DNA from: Polaromonas sp. CG_9.7
GTDB taxonomy: Bacteria; Pseudomonadota; Gammaproteobacteria; Burkholderiales; Burkholderiaceae_C
NCBI RefSeq assembly: GCF_015752205.1
Contig: NZ_JADOVG010000002.1
Span: 248,001-312,000, forward strand
Direction: 5' to 3'
Length of the DNA stretch: 64,000 bases
Position numbers and translations under genes: made by a program. Under the pieces are notes generated by a model that saw only the letters and a program-made list of their open reading frames with translations, had not been told where the DNA came from and did no database searches. Positions 7,685 through 16,405 of the stretch are shown here, piece after piece (the stretch's first letter is position 1; each line of letters opens with the position of its first letter).

Positions 7685-8845
7685 ATGAAAAAATCCAAGA
7701 CTCCCTCCAAAATCGATCTGTCAGCTGAAGCCGTGCCTGCCGAAACAGCCGGCACCGCCTTGCGCCTCGACAGCGGCACGGGTGGGCCGCGCCTGTCCGC
7801 CGCGCAGCTGCGCTTTAACCGCCTGCTGGCAAAAATCGACAAGCTCGAAGGCCAGGTCACCGGAATCAAGACGCTGGCCGATGCCTTTCGCCCGCGTTAT
7901 CACCGCACGCTGGAGCCGTTGCGCGAAGCGCACCGGGCGCTGATGCGGCGCATGGCGCTGGCACTGGACGAGCGGCTGCAGCGCAAGGGCGTGACGCCGA
8001 CCCAGAAGCGCAACGGCCTGAACATCCTGTGCGAGCTGTGCGAAACGCTGGCGGCCTTTGGCGATGAGGCCATGGCCGCGCTGCATGACCAGCGCAGCGC
8101 ACGCACCCTGCACCAGAAGGAAGAAGACCAGGCCGCAATGATGCGTTCCATGATGGAGCAAGCGCTGGGCGCGCCGCTGGACATGCAGGCGCAGGATGAA
8201 TCGCTGGACCCGCTTGAAGCGGTGAGGCGTGCCAGCCGCGAGCGCCTGCACGAAGCGATGCAGGCCGAAGAGGCGCAACACGAGGCGGCGCAGGCCAAAA
8301 GAAAAAAGAAAAATCCCACGCCGGCCCAGCGCAAAGCCGGTCAGCAGCAGGAAGACGCCGACACGGTGCTGCGCCAGGTCTACCGCCAGTTGGCCAGCGC
8401 GCTGCATCCCGACCGCGAGCGCGACCCGGCCGAGCAACAGCGCAAAACCACCCTGATGAGCGAAGCCAATGCCGCCTATGCCAGGCAAGATTTAGTGGCT
8501 TTGTTGCACCTGCAGTTGCGCATTGCCCAGGCCGACATGCAGGGCATGCTGCAGCAACCCGAGGAACGTATCGCCGCCATGAGTTTGCTGCTCAAGCAGC
8601 AGGCTGCCGAGCTGGAAAATGAATTGTTTGCCCGGCAACGGCACCTTCAGGACGAGTTCGAGCTGACGTTCTACCAGCCGCCAACCGCCGCCATGTTGCA
8701 GCGCAAGCTGGAACAGGAGGCGAAATACATGAAGGGCGAACTGATTTTCATGGAAGAAGACATTGCGCTGGTGCAGGACGACGCCGGATTCAAGCGCTGG
8801 CTGAAAGACCAATCCAGGATGAATCGGGAGGCGGGTTATTTCTGA
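7685..8845 (+). CDS. J-domain (DnaJ-like) protein with long helical flanks, 386 aa
   Basis: The only recognisable domain is a J-domain-like segment, roughly residues 225-275, with the HPD tripeptide at 241-243 inside VYRQLASALHPDRERDP. HPD is the residue set that stimulates Hsp70 ATPase. It is preceded by about 220 residues of charged, Ala/Gln/Glu-rich helix and followed by a helical C-terminal region; a lysine/arginine patch (KRKKKNPT) lies just before it. There is no Gly/Phe region or zinc domain, so this is a type III (class C) J protein, not DnaJ. It has no signal peptide. A DnaK co-chaperone role is inferred. It stands alone between two element copies. Confidence 0.75.
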   Translation: MKKSKTPSKIDLSAEAVPAETAGTALRLDSGTGGPRLSAAQLRFNRLLAKIDKLEGQVTGIKTLADAFRPRYHRTLEPLREAHRALMRRMALALDERLQRKGVTPTQKRNGLNILCELCETLAAFGDEAMAALHDQRSARTLHQKEEDQAAMMRSMMEQALGAPLDMQAQDESLDPLEAVRRASRERLHEAMQAEEAQHEAAQAKRKKKNPTPAQRKAGQQQEDADTVLRQVYRQLASALHPDRERDPAEQQRKTTLMSEANAAYARQDLVALLHLQLRIAQADMQGMLQQPEERIAAMSLLLKQQAAELENELFARQRHLQDEFELTFYQPPTAAMLQRKLEQEAKYMKGELIFMEEDIALVQDDAGFKRWLKDQSRMNREAGYF

Positions 8846-8875
8846 CCGGCTGCGCATTGCGCGCTTCAGAAGGTG

Positions 8876-8945
8876 CGCTATTTCAGATTGTTTAGCCGCT
8901 TTTCGCAAGACGGACGGACGTTGGCAGCTATGCAATAGATAGCGT
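8876..8945 (-). repeat. Small interspersed hairpin element, copy 3 (diverged)
   Basis: Minus-strand reading: GCTAT-CTATTGC-ATAGC-TGCC, then CTTGCGAAAAGCGGC about 20 nt later. It fills the 99-bp gap between the convergent J-domain gene and mpl. More diverged than other copies. Confidence 0.5.
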
Positions 8946-10369
8946 CAAGGCTGCGCCAGCGCGGCCAGCAATTTCGCATGAATGCCACCAAAGCCGCCAT
9001 TGCTCATGCACAGCAAATGGTCGCCTGGCCGCGCAGCCGCCTTCACCTGCGCCAACAGCTGCGCCAGGTTGTCCGCCACCTGCGCGCGTTCGCCCATCGG
9101 CGCCAGCGCGCGTCGCGCATCCCAGTCCAGCCCGCCGGCATGGCAGAACGCCAGGTCGGCCTGCTCCAGGCTCCAGGGCAGTTGCGCGGTCATGCTGCCG
9201 AGCTTCATGGTGTTGCTGCGTGGCTCGAAAATCGCCAGGATGCGTTCGCCGCCCTTGCCCGCGCTGTTCAACTGGCGGCGCAGGCCATCGACCGTGGTCT
9301 GAATGGCTGTCGGGTGGTGGGCGAAATCGTCATACACCGTGAGGTCGCCTCCGTCGCGATGCAGCACGCCGCGCACTTCCATTCGCCGCTTGACATTCTG
9401 GAAAGACGCCAGTGCCTCGGCGGCAAGTTCGGGCGCCACGCCGACATGCTCGGCCGCCGCGATGGCTGCCAGGGCGTTCAACTGGTTGTGCATGCCGCTG
9501 ATGTCCCACTGCACACGCGCCACGGCAATGCCCGACTTGCGCACCTTGAAGTCGCCAGGCTCGCCCAGCGCGCTGAAGCCGCCGTCCGCCACGCCGCCAA
9601 ACGGCACCTGTTCGCTCCAGCAGCCCTGGGCCAGCACACGCTGCAGGCTGGCTTCGTTTGCATTAACCACCACCCGGCCCTGCGAAGGAACCGTGCGGAC
9701 CAAATGATGAAACTGCCGCTCGATGGCCGCCAGGTCATCAAAAATATCCGCATGGTCGAATTCGAGGTTGTTCAAAATTGCGGTGCGCGGGCGGTAGTGG
9801 ACAAACTTGCTGCGCTTGTCGAAAAACGCGGTGTCGTATTCATCGGCCTCGATCACAAAGGTATTGCCCGTGCCCAGCCGTGCCGACACGCCAAAGTTCA
9901 GCGGCACGCCGCCGATCAGAAATCCCGGCTGCAGGCCGGCGCATTCGAGTATCCAGGCCAGCATGGCGGTGGTCGTGGTCTTGCCATGCGTGCCGGCGAC
10001 GGCCAGCACATGGCGCGGGCCGGTGACGTGGTGCGTCGGATGGTGCAACACATGGCCCGACAGCCACTGCGGCCCGCTGGTGTAGGGCTGGCCGCTGTTG
10101 AGGATGGCTTCCATCAGCGGATATTTGGGGCTGCCGTCCGGCAGGCGTGCCCGCGACACCACGTTGCCGATCACGAACACATCGGGCGCCAGCGCCATCT
10201 GGTCAGCGCCGTAGCCTTCGATCAGCTCGATCCCCAGGCCGCGCAACTGGTCGCTCATGGGTGGATAGACGCCGGTGTCGCAACCCGTCACCTTGTGCCC
10301 CGCCTCGCGCGCCAGCGCGGCCAGGCCGCCCATGAAAGTCCCGCAGATTCCCAGAATATGTATGTGCAT
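8945..10369 (-). CDS. mpl: UDP-N-acetylmuramate:L-Ala-gamma-D-Glu-meso-DAP ligase
   Basis: Murein-peptide ligase that recycles the anhydromuropeptide-derived tripeptide onto UDP-MurNAc in the cytoplasm. The 474 residues carry the Mur-ligase N-domain (MHIHILGICGTFMGG), the ATP-binding GTHGKTTT at 126-133, the central EADEYDTAFFDKRSKF motif and the C-terminal DDFAHHPTAI. The EYDTAFF and KFVHY features fit Mpl rather than MurC. Recycling logic links it to ampD at 23.0-23.6 kb in this window, which supplies the tripeptide. The ATG at 10369 is followed directly by the typical N-terminus, so the start is secure. Confidence 0.95.
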   Translation of the reverse strand: MHIHILGICGTFMGGLAALAREAGHKVTGCDTGVYPPMSDQLRGLGIELIEGYGADQMALAPDVFVIGNVVSRARLPDGSPKYPLMEAILNSGQPYTSGPQWLSGHVLHHPTHHVTGPRHVLAVAGTHGKTTTTAMLAWILECAGLQPGFLIGGVPLNFGVSARLGTGNTFVIEADEYDTAFFDKRSKFVHYRPRTAILNNLEFDHADIFDDLAAIERQFHHLVRTVPSQGRVVVNANEASLQRVLAQGCWSEQVPFGGVADGGFSALGEPGDFKVRKSGIAVARVQWDISGMHNQLNALAAIAAAEHVGVAPELAAEALASFQNVKRRMEVRGVLHRDGGDLTVYDDFAHHPTAIQTTVDGLRRQLNSAGKGGERILAIFEPRSNTMKLGSMTAQLPWSLEQADLAFCHAGGLDWDARRALAPMGERAQVADNLAQLLAQVKAAARPGDHLLCMSNGGFGGIHAKLLAALAQP

Positions 10370-10400
10370 CGCCCATATTTTAGGGAGGCTAATTCTGAGC

Positions 10401-10469
10401 GCTATTTTTTAAGGGAAATAAGCTTCTGGCGCAATCCGGACATGCGCAAGCAGCTCTTTATTTCATAGC
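10401..10469 (-). repeat. Small interspersed hairpin element, copy 4 (full-length type)
   Basis: Minus-strand reading: GCTATGAAATAAAGAGCTGC, then TTGCGCATG, a GCGCCAGAAGC segment and a distal AAAAAATAGCGC. It lies in the divergent gap between mpl and the 10.6-kb hypothetical gene. This copy shows both ends of the element best. Confidence 0.7.
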
Positions 10470-10601
10470 GGATAAAGAATGCTGTGAACTTTGCGCGCTG
10501 ACGCGGCCCCAATGTAGGCACAATTGCTTTGAATGCCTTCGGGCTGACCTTCAAATCCCTGACCCTTCGCGCTTGGCTCTGCAGGCCAGCCAACCTTTAA
10601 A

Positions 10602-11198
10602 TTGAATACCCTCAAATCAGAAATTGCCGCCACCGCCGCCGCGCTGGTGGTCGAAGAAGGACTGGAATACGGCCCGGCCAAACGCCGCGCGCTCAAGCAG
10701 ATGGCTTTGCCGGCGCGCACCGCCTTGCCCGACAACGGCGAGATGGAAGACGCCGTGCGCGAATACATCGCGCTGTTTTGCGCTGACACCCAGCCAGCCG
10801 AACTGGCTGCGCTGCGCGAGCTGGCGCTGGTATGGATGCAGCGCATGGCGACGTTCCGGCCTTACCTGGCCGGCGCAGTCTGGCACGGCACCGCGACCCG
10901 GCTGTCCGACATCTATATCCAGCTGTTTTGCGACGATCCGAAATCGGCAGAAATCGCGCTGATCGAGCACAACGTCGATTACGAGCCGCGCACCGTGACT
11001 GGCTTTACCGGCGGCAGCGTCGAGGCGCTTTCCCTCAGCAGTCTGTGCCAGGCGCTGAATGAAAACATCGGCGTTCATTTGATGGTCTATGACCATGACG
11101 ACCTGCGTGGCGCCTTGCGACCCGATGCCAAAGGCCGTACGCCGCGCGGCGACCTGGCCGCCGTGCAAAAATTGTTGTCCACTTCTTCAGGAGCTTGA
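10602..11198 (+). CDS. Hypothetical protein, possible degenerate nucleotidyltransferase-like fold
   Basis: A 198-residue soluble protein, not recognised with confidence. It is read from a TTG start (MNTLKSEIAATAAALVVEEG) that lacks a clear Shine-Dalgarno sequence, so the start is uncertain. The segment GAVWHGTATRLSDIYIQLFC (about residues 87-106) loosely resembles the G-T/S...SDIDL core of nucleotidyltransferases, but the second Asp position is Tyr, so activity is doubtful; this is speculation. The stop is 3 bp before the TlpA-like gene, implying co-translation. Base composition matches its neighbours. Confidence 0.6.
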   Translation: MNTLKSEIAATAAALVVEEGLEYGPAKRRALKQMALPARTALPDNGEMEDAVREYIALFCADTQPAELAALRELALVWMQRMATFRPYLAGAVWHGTATRLSDIYIQLFCDDPKSAEIALIEHNVDYEPRTVTGFTGGSVEALSLSSLCQALNENIGVHLMVYDHDDLRGALRPDAKGRTPRGDLAAVQKLLSTSSGA

Positions 11199-11201
11199 TT
11201 C

Positions 11202-11735
11202 GTGAATCGCAGAAACATGCTGTATGGCGGCGTTGCCGCTGCCGCCGCCCTGGCCGGTGCCAGCGCTGCCTGGTGGAAATTTCAGCCGCACGCGTTGAGC
11301 GGCCCCTCGGCCCAGGCCGTGAGCGATGCTTTCTGGGCTGCCAGTTTTGACACGCCCGACGGCAAGCCCTTGCCCATGAGCAGTTTTCGCGGCAAGTTGC
11401 TGATGGTCAATTTCTGGGCCACCTGGTGTCCGCCCTGCGTGGAAGAACTGCCGTTGCTGGACTTTTTCTACCAGGAAAACAAGGACAAAAACCTTCAGGT
11501 GGTCGGCTTGGCAGTGGACCAGCCCAGCGCGGTGCGCACCTGGCTGCAGACCCGTCCGCTGAATTTCCCGGTGGGCATGGCCGGCCTGGGCGGAACCGAG
11601 TTGAGCAAGTCGCTCGGCAACACATCGGGCAGCCTGCCCTTTACCGTTGTTTTCAGCCCTGCCGGCGCGCTGCTCCATCGCAAGATCGGCAAGGTGACGC
11701 CTGAAGAACTGGTGCAGTGGACGCATCTGGTCTGA
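11202..11735 (+). CDS. TlpA-family membrane-anchored thiol-disulfide oxidoreductase
   Basis: A periplasm-facing thioredoxin-fold reductant of 177 residues. The N-terminus MNRRNMLYGGVAAAAALAGA is a positively charged signal anchor, and the redox motif WCPPC has Cys76 and Cys79. The sequence then follows the TlpA/ResA pattern (VVGLAVDQPSAVRTWL, a cis-Pro region near GSLPFTVVF). The start is a GTG at 11202, three bases after the previous gene and within its Shine-Dalgarno context (TCAGGAGC). The likely role is cytochrome c maturation or disulfide reduction; the specific partner is unknown. No ccm genes are adjacent. Confidence 0.85.
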   Translation: MNRRNMLYGGVAAAAALAGASAAWWKFQPHALSGPSAQAVSDAFWAASFDTPDGKPLPMSSFRGKLLMVNFWATWCPPCVEELPLLDFFYQENKDKNLQVVGLAVDQPSAVRTWLQTRPLNFPVGMAGLGGTELSKSLGNTSGSLPFTVVFSPAGALLHRKIGKVTPEELVQWTHLV

Positions 11736-12074
11736 TGGCTGCGTGAGTCTGGGCTTCGACGTATTTGGTCTTGACTTGAAGCGCGCAAGGCGCTGGATTC
11801 GCCAGTCGGCAGGTTTTGACGGCATCGGTTTTTGTTCCGGTGTCCAAAAACTGTTGGCTTTGCCGGATACACCTTAAGGTACACTTTGGATTTTTTCGAC
11901 GCCATGGCTTATCCGGGTTGCCTGATAATTGTTATCCAATGGGTGCGGTAAACCGAAATAAAAGAAAGTAAGCGAAGGAAGAGTAAAGATCGGCCCGTTG
12001 CGCCATCTTCTTCTTCATTCAAACCGCGCGTCCAGGGACCGCAAGCCAGCCTCCACCTTCGTTGGGAAGAATCT
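11736..12074. other. Intergenic region upstream of accB, no gene seen
   Basis: A 339-bp gap between the tlpA-like gene and accB. In many Betaproteobacteria aroQ precedes accB, but no aroQ frame is present here. The stretch is moderately A/T-rich around 11850-11970 and presumably holds the accBC promoter. I could not pick convincing -35/-10 boxes. A purine-rich run (about 11960-11985) and a pyrimidine-rich run (about 12005-12025) are visible. Confidence 0.5.
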
Positions 12075-12530
12075 ATGGATCTAAGAAAACTCAAAACCCT
12101 GATCGACCTTGTCTCAGAGTCCAATGTGTCCGAACTTGAAATCACCGAAGCCGAAGGCAAGGTGCGAATCGTCAAGTCCAGCGGCGTTCCGATGATGATG
12201 ATGCAACAGCCCGCCATGAACATGGTTCCCAGCCATCAGGTTCAATCAGTCGCCCCACAGGCTCCTGCGCCCGATGCCCCGGCGACGCAAGCGGCTGGTT
12301 ATGCGATCAAGTCGCCGATGGTCGGCACCTTTTACCGCTCGTCGAGTCCTGGCTCCAACGCCTTTGTAGATATTGGCAGTGTGGTCAAGGAAGGCGATAC
12401 GGTTTGCATCATCGAGGCCATGAAGATCCTCAACGAGATTGAAGCCGACAAGTCCGGCACCATCACGAAAATCCTTTCTGAAAACGGCCAGGCCGTCGAA
12501 TACGGCCAGCCCCTGTTCATGATTGAGTGA
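12075..12530 (+). CDS. accB: Acetyl-CoA carboxylase biotin carboxyl carrier protein
   Basis: Biotinylated subunit of acetyl-CoA carboxylase in fatty acid synthesis. The 151 residues comprise an N-terminal dimerising helix region, a Met/Pro/Ala-rich linker (about 36-75) and the biotinyl domain with the EAMKILNE motif; Lys117 is the biotin acceptor. The BCCP thumb region ([18 protein letters not shown]) is present, as in AccB proper. The start ([12 protein letters not shown]) is standard. accC follows after 73 bp, so they form the usual accBC operon. Confidence 0.97.
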   Translation: MDLRKLKTLIDLVSESNVSELEITEAEGKVRIVKSSGVPMMMMQQPAMNMVPSHQVQSVAPQAPAPDAPATQAAGYAIKSPMVGTFYRSSSPGSNAFVDIGSVVKEGDTVCIIEAMKILNEIEADKSGTITKILSENGQAVEYGQPLFMIE

Positions 12531-12603
12531 TCGGGCCTGTTGCCCTTTATCGCCAGACCGGCTAGATCGCCGGCCCCATCGGCCAGACCAGGTACTTTGA
12601 CGC

Positions 12604-13953
12604 ATGTTTAAAAAAATACTGATCGCCAACCGCGGCGAGATCGCCCTGCGCATCCAGCGCGCCTGCCGTGAACTCGGCGTCAAGGCCGTGATGGTTTACT
12701 CCGAAGCCGACCGCGAGGCCAAATACATCAAGATGGCCGACGAAGCGGTTTGTATCGGACCGGCGCCGTCGGCACTGAGCTATCTAAACATGCCGGCAAT
12801 CATTTCGGCGGCTGAAGTGACCGACGCCGAGGCGATCCATCCTGGTTATGGTTTTCTGAGCGAGAACGCCGATTTTGCCGAACGTGTCGAGAAAAGCGGC
12901 TTCAAGTTCATAGGCCCTTCGCCCGAATCGATCCGCTTGATGGGCGACAAGGTGTCTGCCAAGCAGACCATGCTGAAAGCCGGGGTGCCCTGCGTTCCGG
13001 GTTCCGAAGGCGCCTTGCCGGCTGATCCGGCTTTTATCAAGCGGGTGGCCAAGCAGATCGGCTACCCGGTCATCATCAAGGCCGCTGGCGGCGGCGGCGG
13101 ACGCGGCATGCGCGTGGTGCACACCGAAGCCGCACTGCTCAATGCTGTGCAGATGACCAAGGCCGAGGCCGGCGCGGCCTTTGGCAATCCGGAGGTCTAC
13201 ATGGAGAAATTCCTGCAGAACCCCCGGCATATCGAGATCCAGATTCTGGCCGACCAGTACAAGAACGCGGTCTGGCTGGGTGAGCGTGACTGCTCCATGC
13301 AGCGCCGCCACCAGAAGGTCATCGAGGAAGGCCCGGCACCCGGCATTCCGCGCAAGCTGATCGAGCGCATCGGCGCGCGTTGTGTAACGGCGGTCAAGAA
13401 GTTTGGCTACCGTGGCGCGGGCACTTTCGAGTTCCTCTATGAAGATGGCGAGTTTTATTTCATCGAGATGAACACGCGTGTCCAGGTCGAGCATTCGGTC
13501 ACTGAATGGATCACCGGCATCGACATCGTCAAGACGCAGATCATGGTGGCGGCTGGCGAGCGCCTGCCTTTTGTCCAGCGCGACATCCAGATCCGGGGGC
13601 ATTCCATCGAATGCCGCATCAACGCCGAAGACCCGTACAAGTTCACGCCTTCGCCAGGACGCATCACCAACTGGCACCCGCCGGGTGGCCCGGGCGTGCG
13701 TGTGGATTCGCACATTTATTCCAACTATTTCGTGCCGCCCAACTACGACTCAATGATCGGCAAGATCATTGTTCACGCCGACACGCGCCAGCAGGCGCTG
13801 GCGCGCATGAGCGCTGCCCTGGGTGAAACCGTGGTGGAAGGCATCAGCACCAACATAGCCCTGCACCGCGAACTCATGGTGGACGCCAAGTTCATGGACG
13901 GCGGCACCAACATCCACTACCTTGAAGAATGGCTGTCGAAGCGCGAGAGATGA
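12604..13953 (+). CDS. accC: Acetyl-CoA carboxylase biotin carboxylase subunit
   Basis: ATP-dependent carboxylation of biotin on AccB. The 449 residues match the family length. The N-terminal [20 protein letters not shown], the glycine-rich ATP loop [11 protein letters not shown], the catalytic core [24 protein letters not shown] and the IECRINAED region are all intact. The ATG at 12604 is the usual start. It is followed by three copies of the GC-rich tandem repeat and then prmA in the same direction. Confidence 0.97.
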   Translation: MFKKILIANRGEIALRIQRACRELGVKAVMVYSEADREAKYIKMADEAVCIGPAPSALSYLNMPAIISAAEVTDAEAIHPGYGFLSENADFAERVEKSGFKFIGPSPESIRLMGDKVSAKQTMLKAGVPCVPGSEGALPADPAFIKRVAKQIGYPVIIKAAGGGGGRGMRVVHTEAALLNAVQMTKAEAGAAFGNPEVYMEKFLQNPRHIEIQILADQYKNAVWLGERDCSMQRRHQKVIEEGPAPGIPRKLIERIGARCVTAVKKFGYRGAGTFEFLYEDGEFYFIEMNTRVQVEHSVTEWITGIDIVKTQIMVAAGERLPFVQRDIQIRGHSIECRINAEDPYKFTPSPGRITNWHPPGGPGVRVDSHIYSNYFVPPNYDSMIGKIIVHADTRQQALARMSAALGETVVEGISTNIALHRELMVDAKFMDGGTNIHYLEEWLSKRER

Positions 13954-13956
13954 CGC

Positions 13957-14262
13957 CCCCACGGTCGCTCACTGCGTGTGCTTCCTGCCCCCCGAGGGGG
14001 CCGCTGCGCCTGCGGTCTGGCAAAGCCAGCCCCGCGGCCCTGGCTGGGGCGGAATGCCCTTACAGCCGTTCACTGCGTGTGTCTCCTTCTCCCCAAGCGG
14101 CCTGGTGCGCCTGCGGTCTGGCAAAGCCAGCCCCGCGCGGCCCTGGCTGGGGCGGAACGCCCTTGCAGCCGTTCACTGCGTGTGTCTCCTTCTCCCCAAG
14201 CGGCCTGGTGCGTCTGCTGTCTGGCAAAGCCAGCCCAGCAGCCTTGGGTTTAGCAAACTGTT
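13957..14262 (+). repeat. GC-rich tandem intergenic repeat, three units
   Basis: Three consecutive units of about 102 bp (heads TCACTGCGTGTG near 13969, 14070 and 14173), each with a GCGGTCTGGCAAAGCCAGCC hairpin. Unit 1 retains the CCCGAGGGGGCC palindrome found at 3.8-4.0 kb, while units 2-3 carry CCCCAAGCGGCC instead. The third is truncated before prmA. Together they fill the 317-bp accC-prmA gap; no gene is seen. Confidence 0.8.
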
Positions 14263-14270
14263 TTGGATAA

Positions 14271-15164
14271 ATGATGTTTGAAATGATTTTGCTGGCGCCT
14301 GTGGATGAGGTGGAAAACCTCAGCGACGCGCTGTATGCCCTGGATGCGCTCAGCGTTTCGGTCGAAGACGCCGACGCCCACACGCCGGCCGAGCAGGCGC
14401 TGTTTGGCGAGCCTGGCATGCCGCCGCCCAAGGCGGGCTGGGAACGCTCGCGCATCGTGGCGCTGTTTGCCACCGAGGCACTTGCCCGCGATGCAGCAAA
14501 CCTCTTGCAGATGCAGGATTTTTTTGCTGGCTGCCAGTTGGTTGCGATCCAGAACGTCCCCGAGCAGGACTGGGTGCGGCTGACGCAGTCGCAGTTCACC
14601 CCGGTCGAAATCACCTCCGAATTCTGGATCGTGCCGACCTGGCATGAGCCACCGGCGCAGGCAAAACAGGTGATCCGGCTCGACCCGGGCCTGGCCTTTG
14701 GCACCGGAACGCATCCGACGACACGTATGTGCCTGCGCTGGATTGCTGGCCAGGGCGCTGCCGGTAAATCACTGGGCCGGGTGCTTGACTACGGCTGTGG
14801 CTCCGGCATCCTGGCCATTGGTGCTGCCAAGTTTGGCGCTAAAGAAATAGATGCCGTCGACATTGACGAGGCGGCGGTGGAATCGACCCGCGCCAATGCC
14901 CAGGCCAATCACGTTCAATTGCAGACCGGTCTGCCCGACAAGGCCATGGGCGCATATCAGACAGTGCTGGCCAACATCCTGGCGACACCTTTGCGGGTGC
15001 TGGCGCCGTTACTCTGCGCGCATGTCCAGGCCGGTGGCAAACTGGTGCTGGCAGGTATTCTGGATCGTCAGGCGGATGAGTTGAAGGCCGCCTACCTGCC
15101 TTATTGCAAGCTTGAAGTCCATGATGCGCAGGAAGGCTGGATCTTGATGACGGCCCAGTTTTGA
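14271..15164 (+). CDS. prmA: Ribosomal protein L11 methyltransferase
   Basis: SAM-dependent methyltransferase that trimethylates ribosomal protein L11. The 297 residues show the N-terminal L11-recognition domain (MFEMILLAPVDEVE...), the linker with LDPGLAFGTGTHPTTRMCL and the SAM-binding motif VLDYGCGSGILAIGAAKFGA, followed by NILATPLRVLAP. Tandem ATGs at 14271 and 14274 make the exact start ambiguous by one codon. It is part of the accB-accC-prmA-DUF3426-kinase run, all on plus. Its start lies just past the tandem repeats, so its leader is largely repeat sequence. Confidence 0.95.
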   Translation: MMFEMILLAPVDEVENLSDALYALDALSVSVEDADAHTPAEQALFGEPGMPPPKAGWERSRIVALFATEALARDAANLLQMQDFFAGCQLVAIQNVPEQDWVRLTQSQFTPVEITSEFWIVPTWHEPPAQAKQVIRLDPGLAFGTGTHPTTRMCLRWIAGQGAAGKSLGRVLDYGCGSGILAIGAAKFGAKEIDAVDIDEAAVESTRANAQANHVQLQTGLPDKAMGAYQTVLANILATPLRVLAPLLCAHVQAGGKLVLAGILDRQADELKAAYLPYCKLEVHDAQEGWILMTAQF

Positions 15165-15230
15165 GTCTGTCGGCCTAACCCGGCCTCAGGCACGGGTTGT
15201 CTCCGGGAATTTTTCAATCTATTACGCCCG

Positions 15231-16388
15231 ATGAGCCAGATCACCCGCTGTCCCGCCTGCGCCACGATGTTCAGGCTTGTTGCCGACCAGCTCAGGTCGG
15301 CGCAAGGCTGGGTGCGCTGCGGCCAGTGCGGTGAAGTGTTTGAAGCATCGCTGCACCTGCTTGTGGACGGTACGAGCGGTACCAGCGAGATGGAGGCTCT
15401 GCCATCCACCCTGCATGGCTTGGCGAATAAACCCCCCATGCCGCCTGACAAAGTACCCCAGTTTTCGAAGGTCGATCATGCCGCTGGCTTGCCACATGAA
15501 CCCAGTGCCAGTCCCGAAAGTGGTGATCCGGCCGCGCCTGGAGCTGCACGGGATGAGGATTTCGCGGGCACTGCGGCTGACGCAGCGCTGATGCAGCCTG
15601 CCGGTCTAGAACATCGCGATGTTTCTGGCTGCATGCCTTTGCCTGGCGAAAAACCGTCCATGCCGGCGAGTCCGGCAGGCTCTGAAGCTGTCAATCCTCT
15701 GGCTGGAAATGAAGAGCGGCATGAACCGGCATTCAACGCCGATGGCTTCGGTTTCAAGCCCTTTGGCTCGCCACCGCATCCCGGTGGACCAGAATTCCCG
15801 CCTGCTTCAGTGAAGCAGGATTCGCAAACATTTCCCGACGTGTCTTTCGTGCGTGAAGCGCAGCGCAAGGATTTCTGGAAGTCGCCCTTGGTTCGCACCG
15901 TGCTGGGCGTGATCTGCCTGGTGCTGGTACTGGCATTGATGCTGCAATGGGTTGTCCGGCAAAAGGACCTTCTGGCTGCGCAAGCGCCGCTGCTGGCCCC
16001 CTGGCTTCAGGCCATGTGTCGTCCCCTGGGTTGCGAAGTCCTGCCATTGCGGCGCATTGAAGCGTTGGTTATAGAAAACTCCAGCTTTAGCCGGACTGGT
16101 CCCGATGCCTATAGGCTAAGCTTCACTTTCAACAATACTGGCAATGCGGAGCTTGAAATCCCGGCGCTGGAAGTCACCCTCACTGACAGCCAGGACCAAG
16201 TCGTGGTGCGCCGGGTGGTGATTCCGAGCGAGTTTGGGACCACGGCCACCACGCTCGCTGCCTACTCGAGGCTGCCTGGCACTTTGGCCCTGAAAGTCGC
16301 CGGCACTGGCGCACAAGGGTCTGCAGCTCCGGCGCAAGCCGGTTTGCTGCCGGTGGCAAGCTACCGTATCGTCGCTTTTTATCCCTGA
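15231..16388 (+). CDS. Zinc-ribbon / DUF3426 membrane protein
   Basis: A 385-residue protein with an N-terminal MJ0042-type zinc ribbon, CPAC at Cys7/Cys10 and CGQC at Cys30/Cys33. A Pro/Ala/Gly-rich, probably disordered stretch covers about residues 50-205, followed by one transmembrane helix (VLGVICLVLVLALMLQWVV, about 224-242) and a C-terminal DUF3426 domain, probably periplasmic, with the LSFTFNNTGNAELEIPALEV pattern. The function is not established for the family; a single-pass regulator linking a cytosolic zinc ribbon to a periplasmic domain is only a guess. It lies 66 bp after prmA and 17 bp before the kinase gene, a linkage typical of Betaproteobacteria. Confidence 0.85.
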   Translation: MSQITRCPACATMFRLVADQLRSAQGWVRCGQCGEVFEASLHLLVDGTSGTSEMEALPSTLHGLANKPPMPPDKVPQFSKVDHAAGLPHEPSASPESGDPAAPGAARDEDFAGTAADAALMQPAGLEHRDVSGCMPLPGEKPSMPASPAGSEAVNPLAGNEERHEPAFNADGFGFKPFGSPPHPGGPEFPPASVKQDSQTFPDVSFVREAQRKDFWKSPLVRTVLGVICLVLVLALMLQWVVRQKDLLAAQAPLLAPWLQAMCRPLGCEVLPLRRIEALVIENSSFSRTGPDAYRLSFTFNNTGNAELEIPALEVTLTDSQDQVVVRRVVIPSEFGTTATTLAAYSRLPGTLALKVAGTGAQGSAAPAQAGLLPVASYRIVAFYP

Positions 16389-16405
16389 ACTGAATCGAGA
16401 ACTAA

